64,000 nucleotides of DNA from Maratus speciosus (taxonomy: Eukaryota > Arthropoda > Arachnida > Araneae > Salticidae). Under the pieces are notes generated by a model. The model saw only the letters and a list, made by a program, of their open reading frames with translations, did no database searches and was not told where the DNA came from. The position numbers were made by a program, and so were the translations under genes. Below, one piece after another: positions 11,978-23,571 of this stretch (within the stretch, counting starts at the first letter, position 1; each line of letters starts with the position of its first letter). The DNA is taken from positions 19,361,936-19,425,935 of the forward strand of contig OZ010787.1 in assembly GCA_963932465.1 (NCBI GenBank). Reading direction: 5' to 3'.

Positions 11978-12281
11978 TGCCGCCCGGGGATGAAATATGA
12001 CTTATTTCAGCATTTAATAAACATAATACAATAGATAACTAATTAACACTACAAATAATACTAAAATACAAAATACTTAATATACAAAACAGGAAAATTA
12101 CTTTAAAATAATGTATATAAGAAATGCAATGCTGCATAAACATTATTTAAGAGTCCTGAATGGGCAATAGGCATACTTTGGAAATGCCTCTTAAAAATAT
12201 ACCACATGCAGTTTGACTTTGACTGCATGAACCCTGTTGTCCCAGCCTGGAATTATTTCCATAATTCGGGCAAGAGCCCAC

Positions 12282-13961
12282 TTACATGGTGGGAGATTTT
12301 CTTCTTTTAATAGCACTAGATATCCTAACTTTGTTTTCTTTTGTAAATTGCCATTTACCGCGCTGCTGCAAGTGATTTAGGTAGTCAATAAACCAACGTT
12401 TCCAAATCCATTGAACATCTTTGGTAATTAATTGCCAATGGGTTAATCTGTTGTCAGAAATATTTATAACATTAGGCTCTAGAATACTATTAATGGGTCT
12501 GCCAATTAAAAAATGCCCCTGCGTAAGCACTTCAAATTCATTTATGTCATCAGAAAGCGGAAATAAAGGTCTAAAATTTAGGATCTCCTCAATTTGGACT
12601 ACTAAAGTTTCAAAATCTTCTAGAGTAATTTTATTATTACCTACGGCCCTAAGCAAATGATGTTTGAAGGACTTAATGCCAGCTTCCCATAGACCGCCAA
12701 AATTAGGAGATCGCGGAGGGATAAATTTCCTAGTTATGAATTCTTCGGCAAAGAAATTTGATAATTCCTCGTTGGGAGTGGCCAATAATTTCTTAAAGTT
12801 ATTTAATTCTGTTGAAGCACCTTTAAAATTAGTGGCATTGTCAGAAGTTAGCATATTTACTTTGCCTCTCCTGGCGCAAAATATTTTAAGCGCAGAGATG
12901 AATGCAGCAGCGGATAACTCGCTTACTATCTCTAAATGAATAGCCTTGGTAGCCATGTATATAAATATGGCCACATAACTTTTGGAATAAGTGCCCTTTC
13001 TCTGATTTTTGTACTTAATGAGGAAGGGGCCACAAAAATCGACACCTGAATTGAGAAACGTGTGGTTAGGTGTTACGCGTTGAACTAATCCCTGAGCACC
13101 TGTATGAAAGTACTTTTTATGAAAGTACTCAAAAATTAATTTAGTGAGCTTATGATCACTGGGCAGAATTAATTGGTGCTTAGCATCAAAAGGTAAGTCA
13201 GAATTTATTAATCTGCCCCCTATACGAAGTAATCCACAGTTGTCAATGAAGGTATCTAATCCCTTTAACTTACTGGAACAAGGAACAGTTTGTCCCTTTC
13301 TGAGTGCTGCTAATTCAGGAGCGAACTTACCTTCCTGGGCCTTTTTTACTAAAAATTGTAAACTATTTTGTAACTCAATTCCGGTAAGCTGCTTCCGTTT
13401 TATATTTCTATGACGGCTGTTATTGATGAACCTAAAAATAAAACTACATATTCTTATTAGTTTAAGAAAATTATTAGAAGAATTATATAATACAGTAGAA
13501 AAGTCGTTAGAGTCCTTATTAATAGTTAATAAATTAAACTCAGTTTTGAGTTCATGGTCACAGTCAATGTCTTTGAGGGTAGGAAATTGGTTGGGAACTA
13601 TAATTTCCTTTTGAAGAAATTCTGGTCCAAACCACCGCAAATCATTATTTATCAGATCCTTGGCTGTTGCACCTCTGGAGATGATATCTGCTGGATTGGA
13701 TTTTGAGGATACATGGTTCCAATGATAATTCTCAGAAATAGACTGGATCGTGGTGACTCTATTGGCAACGAAAGTTTTAAGTTTGTGGGGTGGTGTGTTA
13801 AGCCAAAATAGAACAATCAATGAGTCTGTCCACACCTTTTCAAAGCATAGCTGTAGGATGGGAATTATTTTTTGAACCAGTTTTGCCATAAGTAGAGCTG
13901 CACACAACTCTAGTTGCGGATGGTCATTGGCTTTAAGGGGGCCACACGGGACTTGCTGCAC
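12282..13961 (-). pseudogene. BEL/Pao RNase H and integrase region
   Basis: A 559-codon open frame. The N-terminal part has RNase H features (HPQLELCAALLMAKLV, then VWTDSLIVLFWL) and the BEL signature SKSNPADIISRGA. Further on are HTGAQGLVQRV of the integrase N-terminal region and the core acidic residues in SGVDFCGPF, TSDNATNFKGA and GGLWEAGIKSFKHH (a D,D,E triad). The frame is intact to 12282. The normal zinc-binding CxxC stretch between HTGAQ and GVDF is missing, so the integrase is probably inactive. It overlaps the RT frame in a different phase near 13910-13961, which marks a frameshift. Confidence 0.92.
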
Positions 13962-15225
13962 AGAAGATTAGACTTGAACTGTCCAGTTGTGGAGAGAGAT
14001 CTTATGTAGATGGCTGCTCCATAGGCCTTTCCAGAAGCATCTGAAAATCCGTGTAAATCTAGACCTGCAATGTTGTCAGACAAAACATATCGCGGAATTG
14101 TAAGATGATTTATTTCTGTCAATTTAATCAGAAAACTTTGCCATTCCCGAAGAGAACTGGCAGGCAGATGTTGATTCCAATTTATCTTTAATTCCCATAA
14201 ATGTTGCATGAAAATTTTTGCTTTGGTTAGAATAGGGCCAATTAGGCCTAAGGGATCGTAAATTTTAGCAATTTGTGCCAAAACTTCTCTCTTAGTATAA
14301 ACATCTTTAGGTTCGATACTAATTTTAAAAGTAAAATGATCTGATTGAGGTTTCCAAAGCATGCCTAAAGTTTTTACAGAAATTTGCTGCGAGTGTTCGT
14401 CAAATGCATATTCTGATATGGCTGTGTCTTGTAATAATTCAGGATGATTAGAGACCCACTTGTGTAGCTCCATCCCTCCCCTTTTTAAGATCAGAATTAA
14501 TTGAGATTGCAAGTCCTGTGCGTCTTGTAAGGAACCTGCACCAGATAAACAATCATCAACGTACATGTCGTTATGAATCACTTCTGCAGCCTTGGGAAAA
14601 TTTTTGCTTTCTTCATCAGCAAGAGCTTTCAACGTTCGTGTGGTAAGAAAGGGAGCACTAACAGTGCCATATGTAACCGTGTTAAGTTCATATATTTTTA
14701 TCTGAGTGTCCTTACTAGGCTTCCAAAGAATTTTTTGCAAATTTCTCTGTAGTGGGTCGATCATTATCTGCGTGTACATTTTCTTAATGTTTGCACAGAA
14801 TGCATATTTGTGGGTACGGAATCTAGTTATAATCGAAAATAAATCTTGCTGAACCGTTCTCCCATTTAATAAAATAGAATTAAGTGAATAACCACTAGAT
14901 GTATTTGAACTTGCATTGAAGACAACTCTCAGGGGAGTGGATATTTTTTTCCGGTTTATACACAGCATGATGTGGAATGTAATAAAACAGCTTATTTTCG
15001 TTTTCACATTTAATTTGTGTCATATGCCCCAAAGTTTCGCATTCTTCCATAAAAGCTGTATATAAGTTAGCCATTGTTTTATTTTTATCTAATTTAGCCC
15101 ATAAACTATTTAATCGCCTAGCTGCAATTTCTCTAGAACTTCCTAACACTGATTCTGCATTTTCTTTCAATGGTAACTGTACTGTAAATCTACCAGTGTG
15201 ATCGCGTTTATAGGTGCTTCTAAAA
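13910..15225 (-). pseudogene. BEL/Pao reverse transcriptase region
   Basis: The main frame (15007 to 13910) contains PLRVVFNASSNTSSGYSLNS, the catalytic box HNDMYVDDCLSGA (YVDD at about 14555-14566), and further on YDPLGLIGPILTKAKIFMQ. These are diagnostic for BEL/Pao RT. A second frame (15170-14895) holds the preceding segment, with VLGSSREIAARRLNSLW and HHAVYKPEKN. The two join by a frameshift near 14935. The catalytic residues survive but the reading frame is broken at both ends. Confidence 0.92.
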
Positions 15226-15231
15226 TGTTCC

Positions 15232-16046
15232 TCACAAAATATTATTGTCTAAGCTATTTTCAGTTAAGAGGCAACAATATGACTTATTTTCAACTTGTGG
15301 AAGTGAACCTGCGATTATATACCCAAATACTGTATTCTGTAACATACAATTAGCCTTTGCTAAACGAATTTGCTCACTCTTTAAAATGTCAAAAAATACC
15401 TCGCTACCAATCAATGCATTAATCTGACCAGGCATATGAAAATTATTGTCCGCTAATTCTATGTAGTTAGGGATGCATAAGTTTGAAATGTCTAATCTTT
15501 CAACCGGAATATTGTTTGTTATTTTTGGTAGAACTGCAAACTGTAATGTTTTAGAAAATGTTCCTTTTTTATTTGATATTTTTGCATTGATAATTTGCTT
15601 TATTTCCTGTAATGACTCGTTAATGCCGGAAACAATACCCTTGAATGGTTTTGGTTTTAGATTTCATTTCTTGCATGCACTCTTACTTAAAACATTAATC
15701 AAGGACCCATTATCTAGAATTGTTCTTAATCTATTTTTATTTTCATACACATCTGTTACTAAAATTATAGCTGTGTTTAATATTGCACATTTTTTTTTTT
15801 TTCTTCTAGTAACAAATTAGAACCAATTACTGGCATTTCTTTATTCTCAGGTTCAGAATTGCTTATTTGTTTGTTTTTAACAAACTCGTCGTTTTTATTT
15901 ATTATTGCCGTTTCTGATATATCATTTACTTCATGTAGTAAACTATTATGTGCTGCGGAGCAATGCTTGCCAGTGAATTTAGAATTGCATTGACCTTGAT
16001 GTAATCGTAAACAGTTTGAACATAATTTATTTTTATTTACAATCAT
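15232..16046 (-). pseudogene. BEL/Pao zinc-knuckle and aspartic protease region
   Basis: From 16046 downward the peptide has a BEL-type CCHC-like cluster (CSNCLRLHQGQC, then HCSAAHNSLLH). A frame break near a T/A homopolymer (15790) follows. The next frame has VTDVYENKNRLRTILDNGS, where the aspartic protease active site would normally be DSGS or DTGS. The C-terminal part reads MPGQINALIGSEVFFDIL. Asparagine in DNGS and at least one stop (near 15665) indicate inactivation. Confidence 0.82.
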
Positions 16047-16062
16047 TTTCCTTTCTCAAATA

Positions 16063-16544
16063 CAGTACAGAACCATTTATTCGGAATGCTTGGGGTCAGA
16101 TGTATTCCGGATAACTGGTTTTTCCGGTTAACTGGTTGTGCATTAAAGCAGCATTCATTTGATAAGTTTTGTGGAATATGTGTGGTTGTGACATTATTTC
16201 TGATTTTAAATTATTAGATTACTTGGATAAAAAATCAATGCAAGAAAGATCAAAAGTTAACCAGAGTTTAAAAGAAGGTAATTTATGGGAATCCCTACAG
16301 AACAAAAATTCTCCTGTTTCTTCTGCATAAAAATTAAAACATCTAAAATACAACTAAATGTGTTTTCATTTCGAATACTAGATGTTGTCATCAAATTATA
16401 CAATTGTTTCAAGCAAAGCCTATGTCAAACTGACAGTGTATGACACCTTTTTCTGCAAAGATTCTGAAATCAGTCTATTAGAAATATCATTCCGGATAAC
16501 TGGTTTTCCGGTTAACTGGTTTCCGGATAAATGGTTCCATACTG
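16063..16544. mobile_element. TA-flanked MITE inside the BEL/Pao element
   Basis: Terminal inverted repeats CAGTACAGAACCATTTAT and ATAAATGGTTCCATACTG, with TA at 16061-16062 and 16545-16546. Repeated subterminal GGATAACTGGTTTTCCGG and TCCGGTTAACTGG motifs occur at both ends. The interior is non-coding. It separates the gag 3' part from the zinc-knuckle region of the BEL/Pao copy. Confidence 0.88.
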
Positions 16545-16603
16545 TATTCATGTTTAACAAAAGCAGAACATTTGAAAAGGGGGTGAGGCAAATTGCATAA
16601 CAC

Positions 16604-18410
16604 ACATGGCTTTACATTATTATTTTTTTTTTTTTTTCGTTGATAAAAAATTATCTGGATTTATTTACTGTGTAATTAATCTTAGTTTTCGGAAACCTTG
16701 ATTGCGACTGTCTGGCGTCAGTCGAGATATTTATTGATTCTAATACTAGGCATCCTTTTTTCGAAAAAGGAAATTAAATAATCAAAAGTCGGAACATTTG
16801 AGCTTTCCAGAGATAATTCAAACTGCTTTTGAGTTTCGTTATGCAATTTTTTCAGAATTATATTTATGAACACACTTTCTGATAAATTATTTTGTGTATA
16901 TTCCATAATTTTGAGTGCACAAATGTTTTTGTTAATACAGTCGGACCTCTATTTAAAAAAGTCGCTAAATCCCGAAAAAAAGTTCGTTATGTGGAAAATT
17001 CGTTAAATAGAGATGAACCTTTTTAAATACTTTAAACTACACAAAACAGATTTTTAATTCATAAACATTAAACATTATTTAAAAACTTAACTAATCACAC
17101 TTTTTTTGTAAATCATATTTATTTTTTTCATTATTATACATTTTACCCATCAAAAAGGAATCTGTAAGGACAACAAGAATAAAAAAAAAAAAAAAAAAAT
17201 TGTCCGGAAATAAACTGTATTTTCAGTTTTAAGAAAATCTTTACATTAAAATTAAGGAATTTCAATGACATTACCGTATTTCTTATAACAAGTAATTTTA
17301 AGCATTGTATTACTACATTGCGTCCTTAAATTTAATTACTGAAACTTATTTACTACAGAACAGCCCTTTTGAGTGTGAAAGGGGGATATTGAAAGTTTGC
17401 ATTTCCTGGATGAAATGCAAAGAATGACAGGGATTTTACTGCTCTCGTTGAGTTAGGCACCTGGTAAAACTAATTCAAAGTTATTGAGCATTATAAAATG
17501 TGTAAAAGAAAGAATAAGTTTGAAGTGTCTGGAAATATTTTGAGATATAGGGAGAGAAAAAAAAAATTATATCAGAAGAAAAAGTTCGTTAAATAGAGAA
17601 TACACTTCGCTATTTGGAGGTTATTTTATGAAGAAATTCACAAAATGTTGTTGGTTCCAAGGAAAAGTTCGCAAAATAGAGAAATTCCCAAAATAGAGGT
17701 TCGTTAAATAGAGGTTCGACTGTACAATCAATAAAATTACGCAATTCTTTAGGGATTCATATTGCATTTTTTCATAATTTAAAATTGCAGAAATATGTGA
17801 ATCGATTAACAATCTTTTATTTTCGTATCTGTGTATCAGAGCTTGAAACAATGAATTGAAATCATCATCAGGTGATTCTAAATGTTTAGCTTCGTTTTTT
17901 AAAGAAGCTTTTAAATAAAATAGCTTCTGACTATTATCTAATTGAGTATTATTTATAATCAAGTTAGTGAATTGCGTTTTAAAATTAGCAAAATCACAGT
18001 AATCACCTCCGAATGAAGGCAATGGGATTTCTGGGAGGTGCACCTTTGTTTTGTTTTCATTTGAATTATCATTAACACTGACAATATTACATTTATTTTC
18101 AAAAGATGCTAATAAAACTTTTAAGCTTACCTCCACTTGTTCGAGCCTCTCAATAGCAGTGTCAATATCCTATTTCTTGCAATTGTTGAGAAGATAATTC
18201 TTGGACGTCAAAATATTTCTTCCTTATTTCCTCCAATTTATTTTGAAGACCTTCTGTCTTTTTTAATTTTACTTCTAATGTACTCACATTCGTTGTTTTT
18301 ACATCAGTAGTATCGGTTAAAAACTGCTCTAATCTTGTGATAGCAGCCTTTACGGTGCCTTTTAATCGATTAAGCTTATCCATAGTAGCTCTCAGGCTCT
18401 CTAGGACCAC
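16604..18410 (-). pseudogene. BEL/Pao gag region, split by a MITE
   Basis: It starts just inside the 5' LTR with MVLESLRATMDKLNRLKG (18410). A coiled-coil-like helix follows (LKKTEGLQNKLEEI). After a frameshift near 18150 come LPEIPLPSFGGDYCDFANF and LIINNTQLDNSQKLFYLKAS, typical BEL/Pao gag. The frame is interrupted after YEKMQYESLKN by the MITE at 16938-17723. It resumes at about 16930 with MEYTQNNLSESVFINIILKK and FDYLISFFEKRM. The gag was continuous before the MITE arrived. Confidence 0.88.
16938..17723. mobile_element. pogo-like MITE inserted in BEL/Pao gag
   Basis: Terminal inverted repeats CAGTCGGACCTCTATTTAA and TTAAATAGAGGTTCGACTG, with TA at 16936-16937 and 17724-17725. Additional 'GTTCGTTAAATAGAG' copies sit inside both ends (about 16982-17010 and 17585-17600), a likely array of transposase-binding sites. 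There is no coding capacity in 786 bp. Confidence 0.92.
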
Positions 18411-18412
18411 AA

Positions 18413-18666
18413 TGTTGGATATGATGGACTGTAGACATTTAATTTTCTTTTTACTTGATTTTATTCACACGTAAAAACTGCACAAGACACTTACACAAAC
18501 ATAAATTTCACAAATTTGAATAGATTGCAAATCATAATTAATATCCATCGCGTAGTTTGGATGGAGTGGTTTGACATACGTGTTGATGCTTTGATGATCA
18601 ACAGCTTAATTACCTTTTTACAGACTGCTCGCTAGGGAGAGCTCGTTATACTTCCAGAACGGAACA
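18413..18666 (-). repeat. 5' LTR of the BEL/Pao element
   Basis: On the - strand this LTR precedes gag. The sequence directly inside it (- strand TTGTGGTCCTAGAGAG, from 18412 down) is where a primer site should be, but it was not matched to a specific tRNA. Confidence 0.93.
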
Positions 18667-18671
18667 AACCC

Positions 18672-19199
18672 TTTAGAAATCAATAATGAGAAAACTAACC
18701 TATGGTGGGCAACTATTATCCAAAAGAACTAGAAAGTGTTAAAACATAAAAGATAGTAAGTTTATATTAGAAAGTGTGGTAGTCAGTGAAGAAGATCACT
18801 AGCTAAAGAGAACTTTTAGGTTATGTGTTTTGGGTTCGTATTGAAAATAGTGGTTTCTGTTTTTAAACCAATTTGTAGAGCTAATTGAGTACCTTCAATG
18901 AAATAAATCTCACATTCATTTAATATATAAAAAACATAACAGTATAACATACTGCCATAACTACTTCCTGTATCTCTGTTGCAAAAAAAAAAAAAAAAAA
19001 AAAAAATAGAAACTTATTTGGAACAAATTTACAACATAGAAAAAAAAAATCTGTCATTAGTCCTGTCTATCTTGCAACAGATATTTTATGTCTAATAATG
19101 CGAGAAGGTACAGTTGGTCAAAAAACAAAGAATATTTTAATGCCCAAATTGTCAGAAAAAAACAGAAGTAGTCATTTGACTAGAAATTATTTTTCAATT
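18672..19199. other. Intron 1: no gene seen
   Basis: AT-rich, with an A homopolymer of about 23 bases near 18983-19006. It might be a retroposed tail, but no element body was recognised. Confidence 0.45.
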
Positions 19200-19945
19200 T
19201 ATGTTTACAAAAAATAAAGTTAAGGATGATTTTCATAATGAAATTGTACCAAACTTTGAAATTTTCAGTATGAGCACCTAATTTTAACATCATATTTGGC
19301 TTTTTCTGCAAATTTTACTTTAGAATGCGAAATGGGAAATCATTCAGTCAAATAGTTTAGGAAGTGTGAAGGTTTAAAATCTAGAACTCGTAACATTAAA
19401 TTCATTTGTAATTGTTCTAAAACAGATTTCAATGCAGGTATTTTATAAGCATAACTCAATAACTACTTGGCGGAATGAGCTGTGATTTTATACTATCATA
19501 ATTAAAACTTCTAGCAATTCATAAAAAATTCATTAGTTACATTTCTTTTTTTTTTTTTTTTTTTTTTTTAATTTATTAAAAAAGTATGTATTTTTGAAAA
19601 AATATATGAATTTTAATCTATGAATTCAAATATGTGAATTATAAAATTATAGCTTATTCCGCAAAGTGGTTCTGGAATTATGCTTAAGAAACTATCCTCA
19701 TTGCAATCTGTTTTGCAACAATGAAAAAATTAATTTAATATTAGGTGTTCCAAATTTTAAATCTTCATAATTAATAAACTACTTGACTGAATGACTTCCT
19801 GTTTGGTATTCTAAAGTAAAATTTAATGTGAAAGCTATATTTGATGTCAAAATTAAATTTTTGTATTGAAAATTTCAGAATTGAGTACAATTTTAGTATG
19901 AAGACGAACGCTGAGCTTTTTTTAAAATGTAAAATGAAAGAATAC
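19200..19945. repeat. Imperfect foldback centred on a T homopolymer
   Basis: Bases 19210-19540 and 19570-19945 are inverted relatives. For example TCATTCAGTCAAATAGTTT near 19350 matches the reverse complement of AACTACTTGACTGAATGA near 19778. TTTTACTTTAGAAT near 19315 is mirrored near 19810. The centre is a run of about 21 T (19550-19570). The interior does not code. It is probably an old MITE. The exact ends and target duplication were not defined. Confidence 0.7.
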
Positions 19946-21477
19946 ATAATTTCCAATGGCTATTTTAGTTGTTTTTTGGAAAATTTTGGGGATTAAAATG
20001 CATGTGTTTCTATTTTTTCTTTTGGCACCTTAAAACTGTCAGTAATACTTGATAGTTTAATCTTTATTTATGTAATTGGTAATTGGAAAATAAATTAGAT
20101 AACAATCAACTTAAAACGTATGTAAGAAAAAGAATGTATTCAGGAAAGAAGTCTTGTGATTGTGAGTAGAGAATATGTTTTGTTTTATTGGAGTAAGCTA
20201 CGTAATGCTACTACATTAGCTGAAGTAATATTATGCATATTAATTAAATTATTTTAATTAATTTTATTGGGGTAACTTAATGCTTAGTTTATTCTTCCTT
20301 TTAATTCAAGCTTGAAATTGGTACGATCTTATGTATATTATATATTACAACTCTTTTCTGCCAAATAGAATGTTGACCTGGATGTTTGGGATGTTTTTTC
20401 TAAATCGTAATCAGTAGTGGTAGCCTTGCACAAATCATTCCAGCACTTACTAACTAGAAGAAAACAATCAAAAAGAAATTTCTGCTTCATTTTTAATCAG
20501 ATATTAAATCATTATTATAAGAATCTCTATTTGCCAAATCCATGGAAAAGTAAGCATTTTACAGAAAATTTAAATTTCATCAAAGAATTTTGAAACTCGT
20601 AAAAGTGTAACATTTGATATTTTTTTTTGTAGAAAAATAAATGATGTTTTTCTTAAGCTTAATATTTTAATAGCTTTTAGTGCTTTTTGTCGCACCTGCA
20701 ACAGAAAGGGGATATTTATGTTTCTCACTGTAGAATGGCTAAACAATTTAAAATGATAAACTTGATTTGAAAAAAAGTTTAGTAAAATGCAATCATTTGT
20801 GTTATTTTTTTAAATGTATCTTTAATACATTGTTATGTTTTAAATGTGCATTGATTAACTTTCACCTACCATGTTGAGTAATGTGTATATAAAACTGCTA
20901 CAACAGATAAGTGCAAATTAAGCACTTCTAGAGAGTTGGACCAAGTGGAGTTATCAGACTGTGTTACTACACTATATCACTATACAATGCTATTAATTGT
21001 TTACACACTTTTGTTTTATTCTGTGTGCTAGAATTTTCACATATGACATTTTGGAGAAGATGTGTTTCACACAAACAACACATGCATTTGCTACACAAAA
21101 AGTTTTATTTTAAAAATTTTCCCTGCTATATAATCGCAGTAAAATGGTTTAACGTAACTAGGATTTTTAAACAGTGTTGTTTCATCATTAACATAGTTGC
21201 CAACTTTTACGCTTTTTTCTTACTAGTAATACAATTCTGCCTTCTTTAACCATAACTTCTCCACAATTATATAAGATAAATTTTTTTGTTTAAAAATAGT
21301 GATAAGAAAAAAGGTGTAAAAATTGACATCTCTGTATTAATTAAGTCTAGTCGATGTATTAATTGCTTTTTTACTCACTTTGTTTTTGGTTTTATTGTTA
21401 AAAATTCAAAAAAGTTCTTATTCTGGTCACTGTTTCATAAGAATTTCAATGAAAAATATTAAATGTAGTGTAAATTG
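19946..21477. other. Intron 1: no gene seen
   Basis: AT-rich sequence without a recognisable element, array or exon. Short open frames (for example 21025-21249) have no family resemblance. Confidence 0.45.
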
Positions 21478-21649
21478 CAGGGCTCTCACTAGGTCTGTTC
21501 TTGGGGAACTGGTTTGTTTTTTTTTGCTTCAAGACCGTATTGGTCCATTTTTTCATAGGTCCGTAAAGTCTGTTTTCTGACACTTTTAACCGACTTTTAT
21601 TTTAAGTTTTACCGATGTTTGGCATTTAGCTGAGCATCACGGAAAAATC

Positions 21650-23110
21650 GCACTTTTTGTAAGTATGTTCCAAAAATACCATTAAATTTTGTTAATCAAT
21701 CACGAAAAAAATTGGAAAATTTTGTCAAAGGATTGCGAAAAAGCACAAATTTCTTCAAAAGTTCGCAAAAAAACGTGAATTTCGTTAAAAGATCGGAAAA
21801 AAACACAGTCAAAAGATCGCGAAAAAAAAAACAAATTTCCTCAAAAGATTGCGAAAAAAAAACGCAAGTTTTGTCAAAGAATTGCTGAAAACGTGATTTT
21901 TGTCAAAAGGTCGCAAAAAACACGAGAATTACAATTAAGGATTGTGAAAAAACGCGAATTTCATAAAAAGATCTCTCAATAAAATGCAAATTTCATCAAA
22001 AAATCGAAAAAACACGCGATTTTCGTCAAAAGATCGCGAAAAAAACGCTAATTTCATCAAAAGATCTCTAAATAAAATGCAAATTTCATCAAAAAATTGA
22101 AAAAACACACGAATTTCATTAAAAATTGCAAAAAGAGCACAAATTTCATCAAAATATCACAAAAAAACAGTCAAAAGATTGCGAAAAAAAAACGTGTTTT
22201 CTCAAAGAATCACGGAAAACGCGATTTTTGTCAAAAGCTCGCAAAAAACACGCGAATTACAACTAAGGATCATGAAAAAATGCAAATTTCATAAAAAGAT
22301 CTCTCAATAAAATGCAAAGTTCATCAAAAAATCAAAAAAACGCGTGAATTTCGTCAAAAGATCGCAAAAAAGCACTTTCGTCAAAAGAACTCTAAATAAA
22401 ATGCAAATTTCATCAAAAAATTGAAAAAACATGCAAATTTCATCAAAAATTGCGAAAAGAGCATGAATTTCATCAAAATATCGCGAAAAAACAGTCAAAA
22501 GATTGCAAAAAATGCGTTTTCTCAAAGAATCGTGGAAACACTATTTTTGTCAAAAGGTCGCAAAAAACACACAAATTTCTGTAAAGGATCGCTAAAAACA
22601 CGCGAATTTTGGCAAATGATCGTGAAAAAAAAAACGCAAATTTCGTCAAAATATCGCGAAAAAAAGTGGTCAAAAGATTGCGAAGAAATGCAAGTTTTGT
22701 CAAAGAATCGCGGAAAACACGGTTTTCGTCAAAAGGTCGCAAAAACACACAAATTTCAGAAAAGGATCGCAAAAAACACACAAAGTTCGGCAAATGATTG
22801 CGAAAAAAGCAAGAATTTTGTCAAAAGATCGCAAAAAAAACGAGAATTTCATCAAAAGATCTCTCAATAAAATGCAAATTTCGTCAAAAAATCGCAAAAA
22901 AAAAAAAGAATGTGAATTTTGTCAAAAAATTGAAAGAATACTCGAATTTCGTCAAAAGATTGTGAAAAGAACACAAATTTCATCAAAATATCGAAAAAAC
23001 AATATTTTGTCAAAAGACTTTAAAAACTTTAATTTCGTCAAGAGATAGTGAAAAACATGCAAATTTCATCAAAGGATCCTGAAAAACACGCAAATTTCTT
23101 AAATGGTTGT
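21650..23110. repeat. Degenerate ~30-bp minisatellite (TTTCGTCAAAAGATCGCG + A-rich)
   Basis: Dozens of units read AATTTCRTCAAAAGATCGC followed by GAAAAAACGC or variants such as GATCTCTCAATAAAATGC. Spacing is roughly 28-36 bases. At least one higher-order unit recurs (21900-22100 against 22240-22440). Long open frames over the array are by-products of the repeat. The same unit appears at 31850-32270, 54900-55600 (inverted), 60300-61050 and 62580-62840 (inverted). Confidence 0.9.
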
Positions 23111-23571
23111 GGAAACATTCGTGAAATTCTGTCTGTCACATTTTAATTAGCACAAAAATATCATCAATAGCTTGCAAAAGTTTTGCTCCATAGGGAAAGA
23201 AAATTTTCGTTATTGATATTTTGTAAATAAAAAGTTTCAATAATGGTTGCTGCTGCTTTTTTTTTTGTTGTTGTGGGTCGGGCCGGCTTTAATTGTTTCA
23301 AGCTTGTGTTGACATGATCTGTTTAATGGAGAATTCTTTCCATTTCAGAAAACAAGTATCGAAATCGCTTTGAAATGCAAAAAATCACAAAGAACAAAAT
23401 TGGGCTAAAAGAATGAAATTGGGTTCCTTGTATGAGTGCCAACAGATCAGCATGAAACAAGGATAAACACTAAAAATCTAATAAAATTAATTGGCAAAGA
23501 AGATAACTTGCGATATTGAACTGAAAGATTGAAATGAGATTCCTTTTATATCTCACAAAATCACTCCAAAA

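Larger units (their letters stand above)
11725..18666 (-). mobile_element. BEL/Pao LTR retrotransposon, degraded, with two MITE insertions
   Basis: Two LTRs of about 254 bp (11725-11977 and 18413-18666) begin TG and end CA. They differ at roughly ten positions by eye. The 5-bp duplication AACCC flanks the element (11720-11724 and 18667-18671). The coding order on the - strand is gag, zinc-knuckle, protease, RT, RNase H and integrase, as in BEL/Pao elements. Frames are broken by small indels and by MITEs at 16063-16544 and 16938-17723, which account for about 1.27 kb of the internal length. Confidence 0.95.

Noticed and set aside
22097..23048. Overlapping open frames on both strands across the minisatellite (Lys/Ser-rich on +, Phe/Asp-rich on -)
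   Set aside because: They are translations of the ~30-bp repeat unit. The composition follows the repeat and there is no start, domain or splice context.
21650..23110. Possible CRISPR array because of regular short repeats
   Set aside because: Units are degenerate, adjacent units are alike across their full length rather than repeat-plus-unique-spacer, and the window is eukaryotic.
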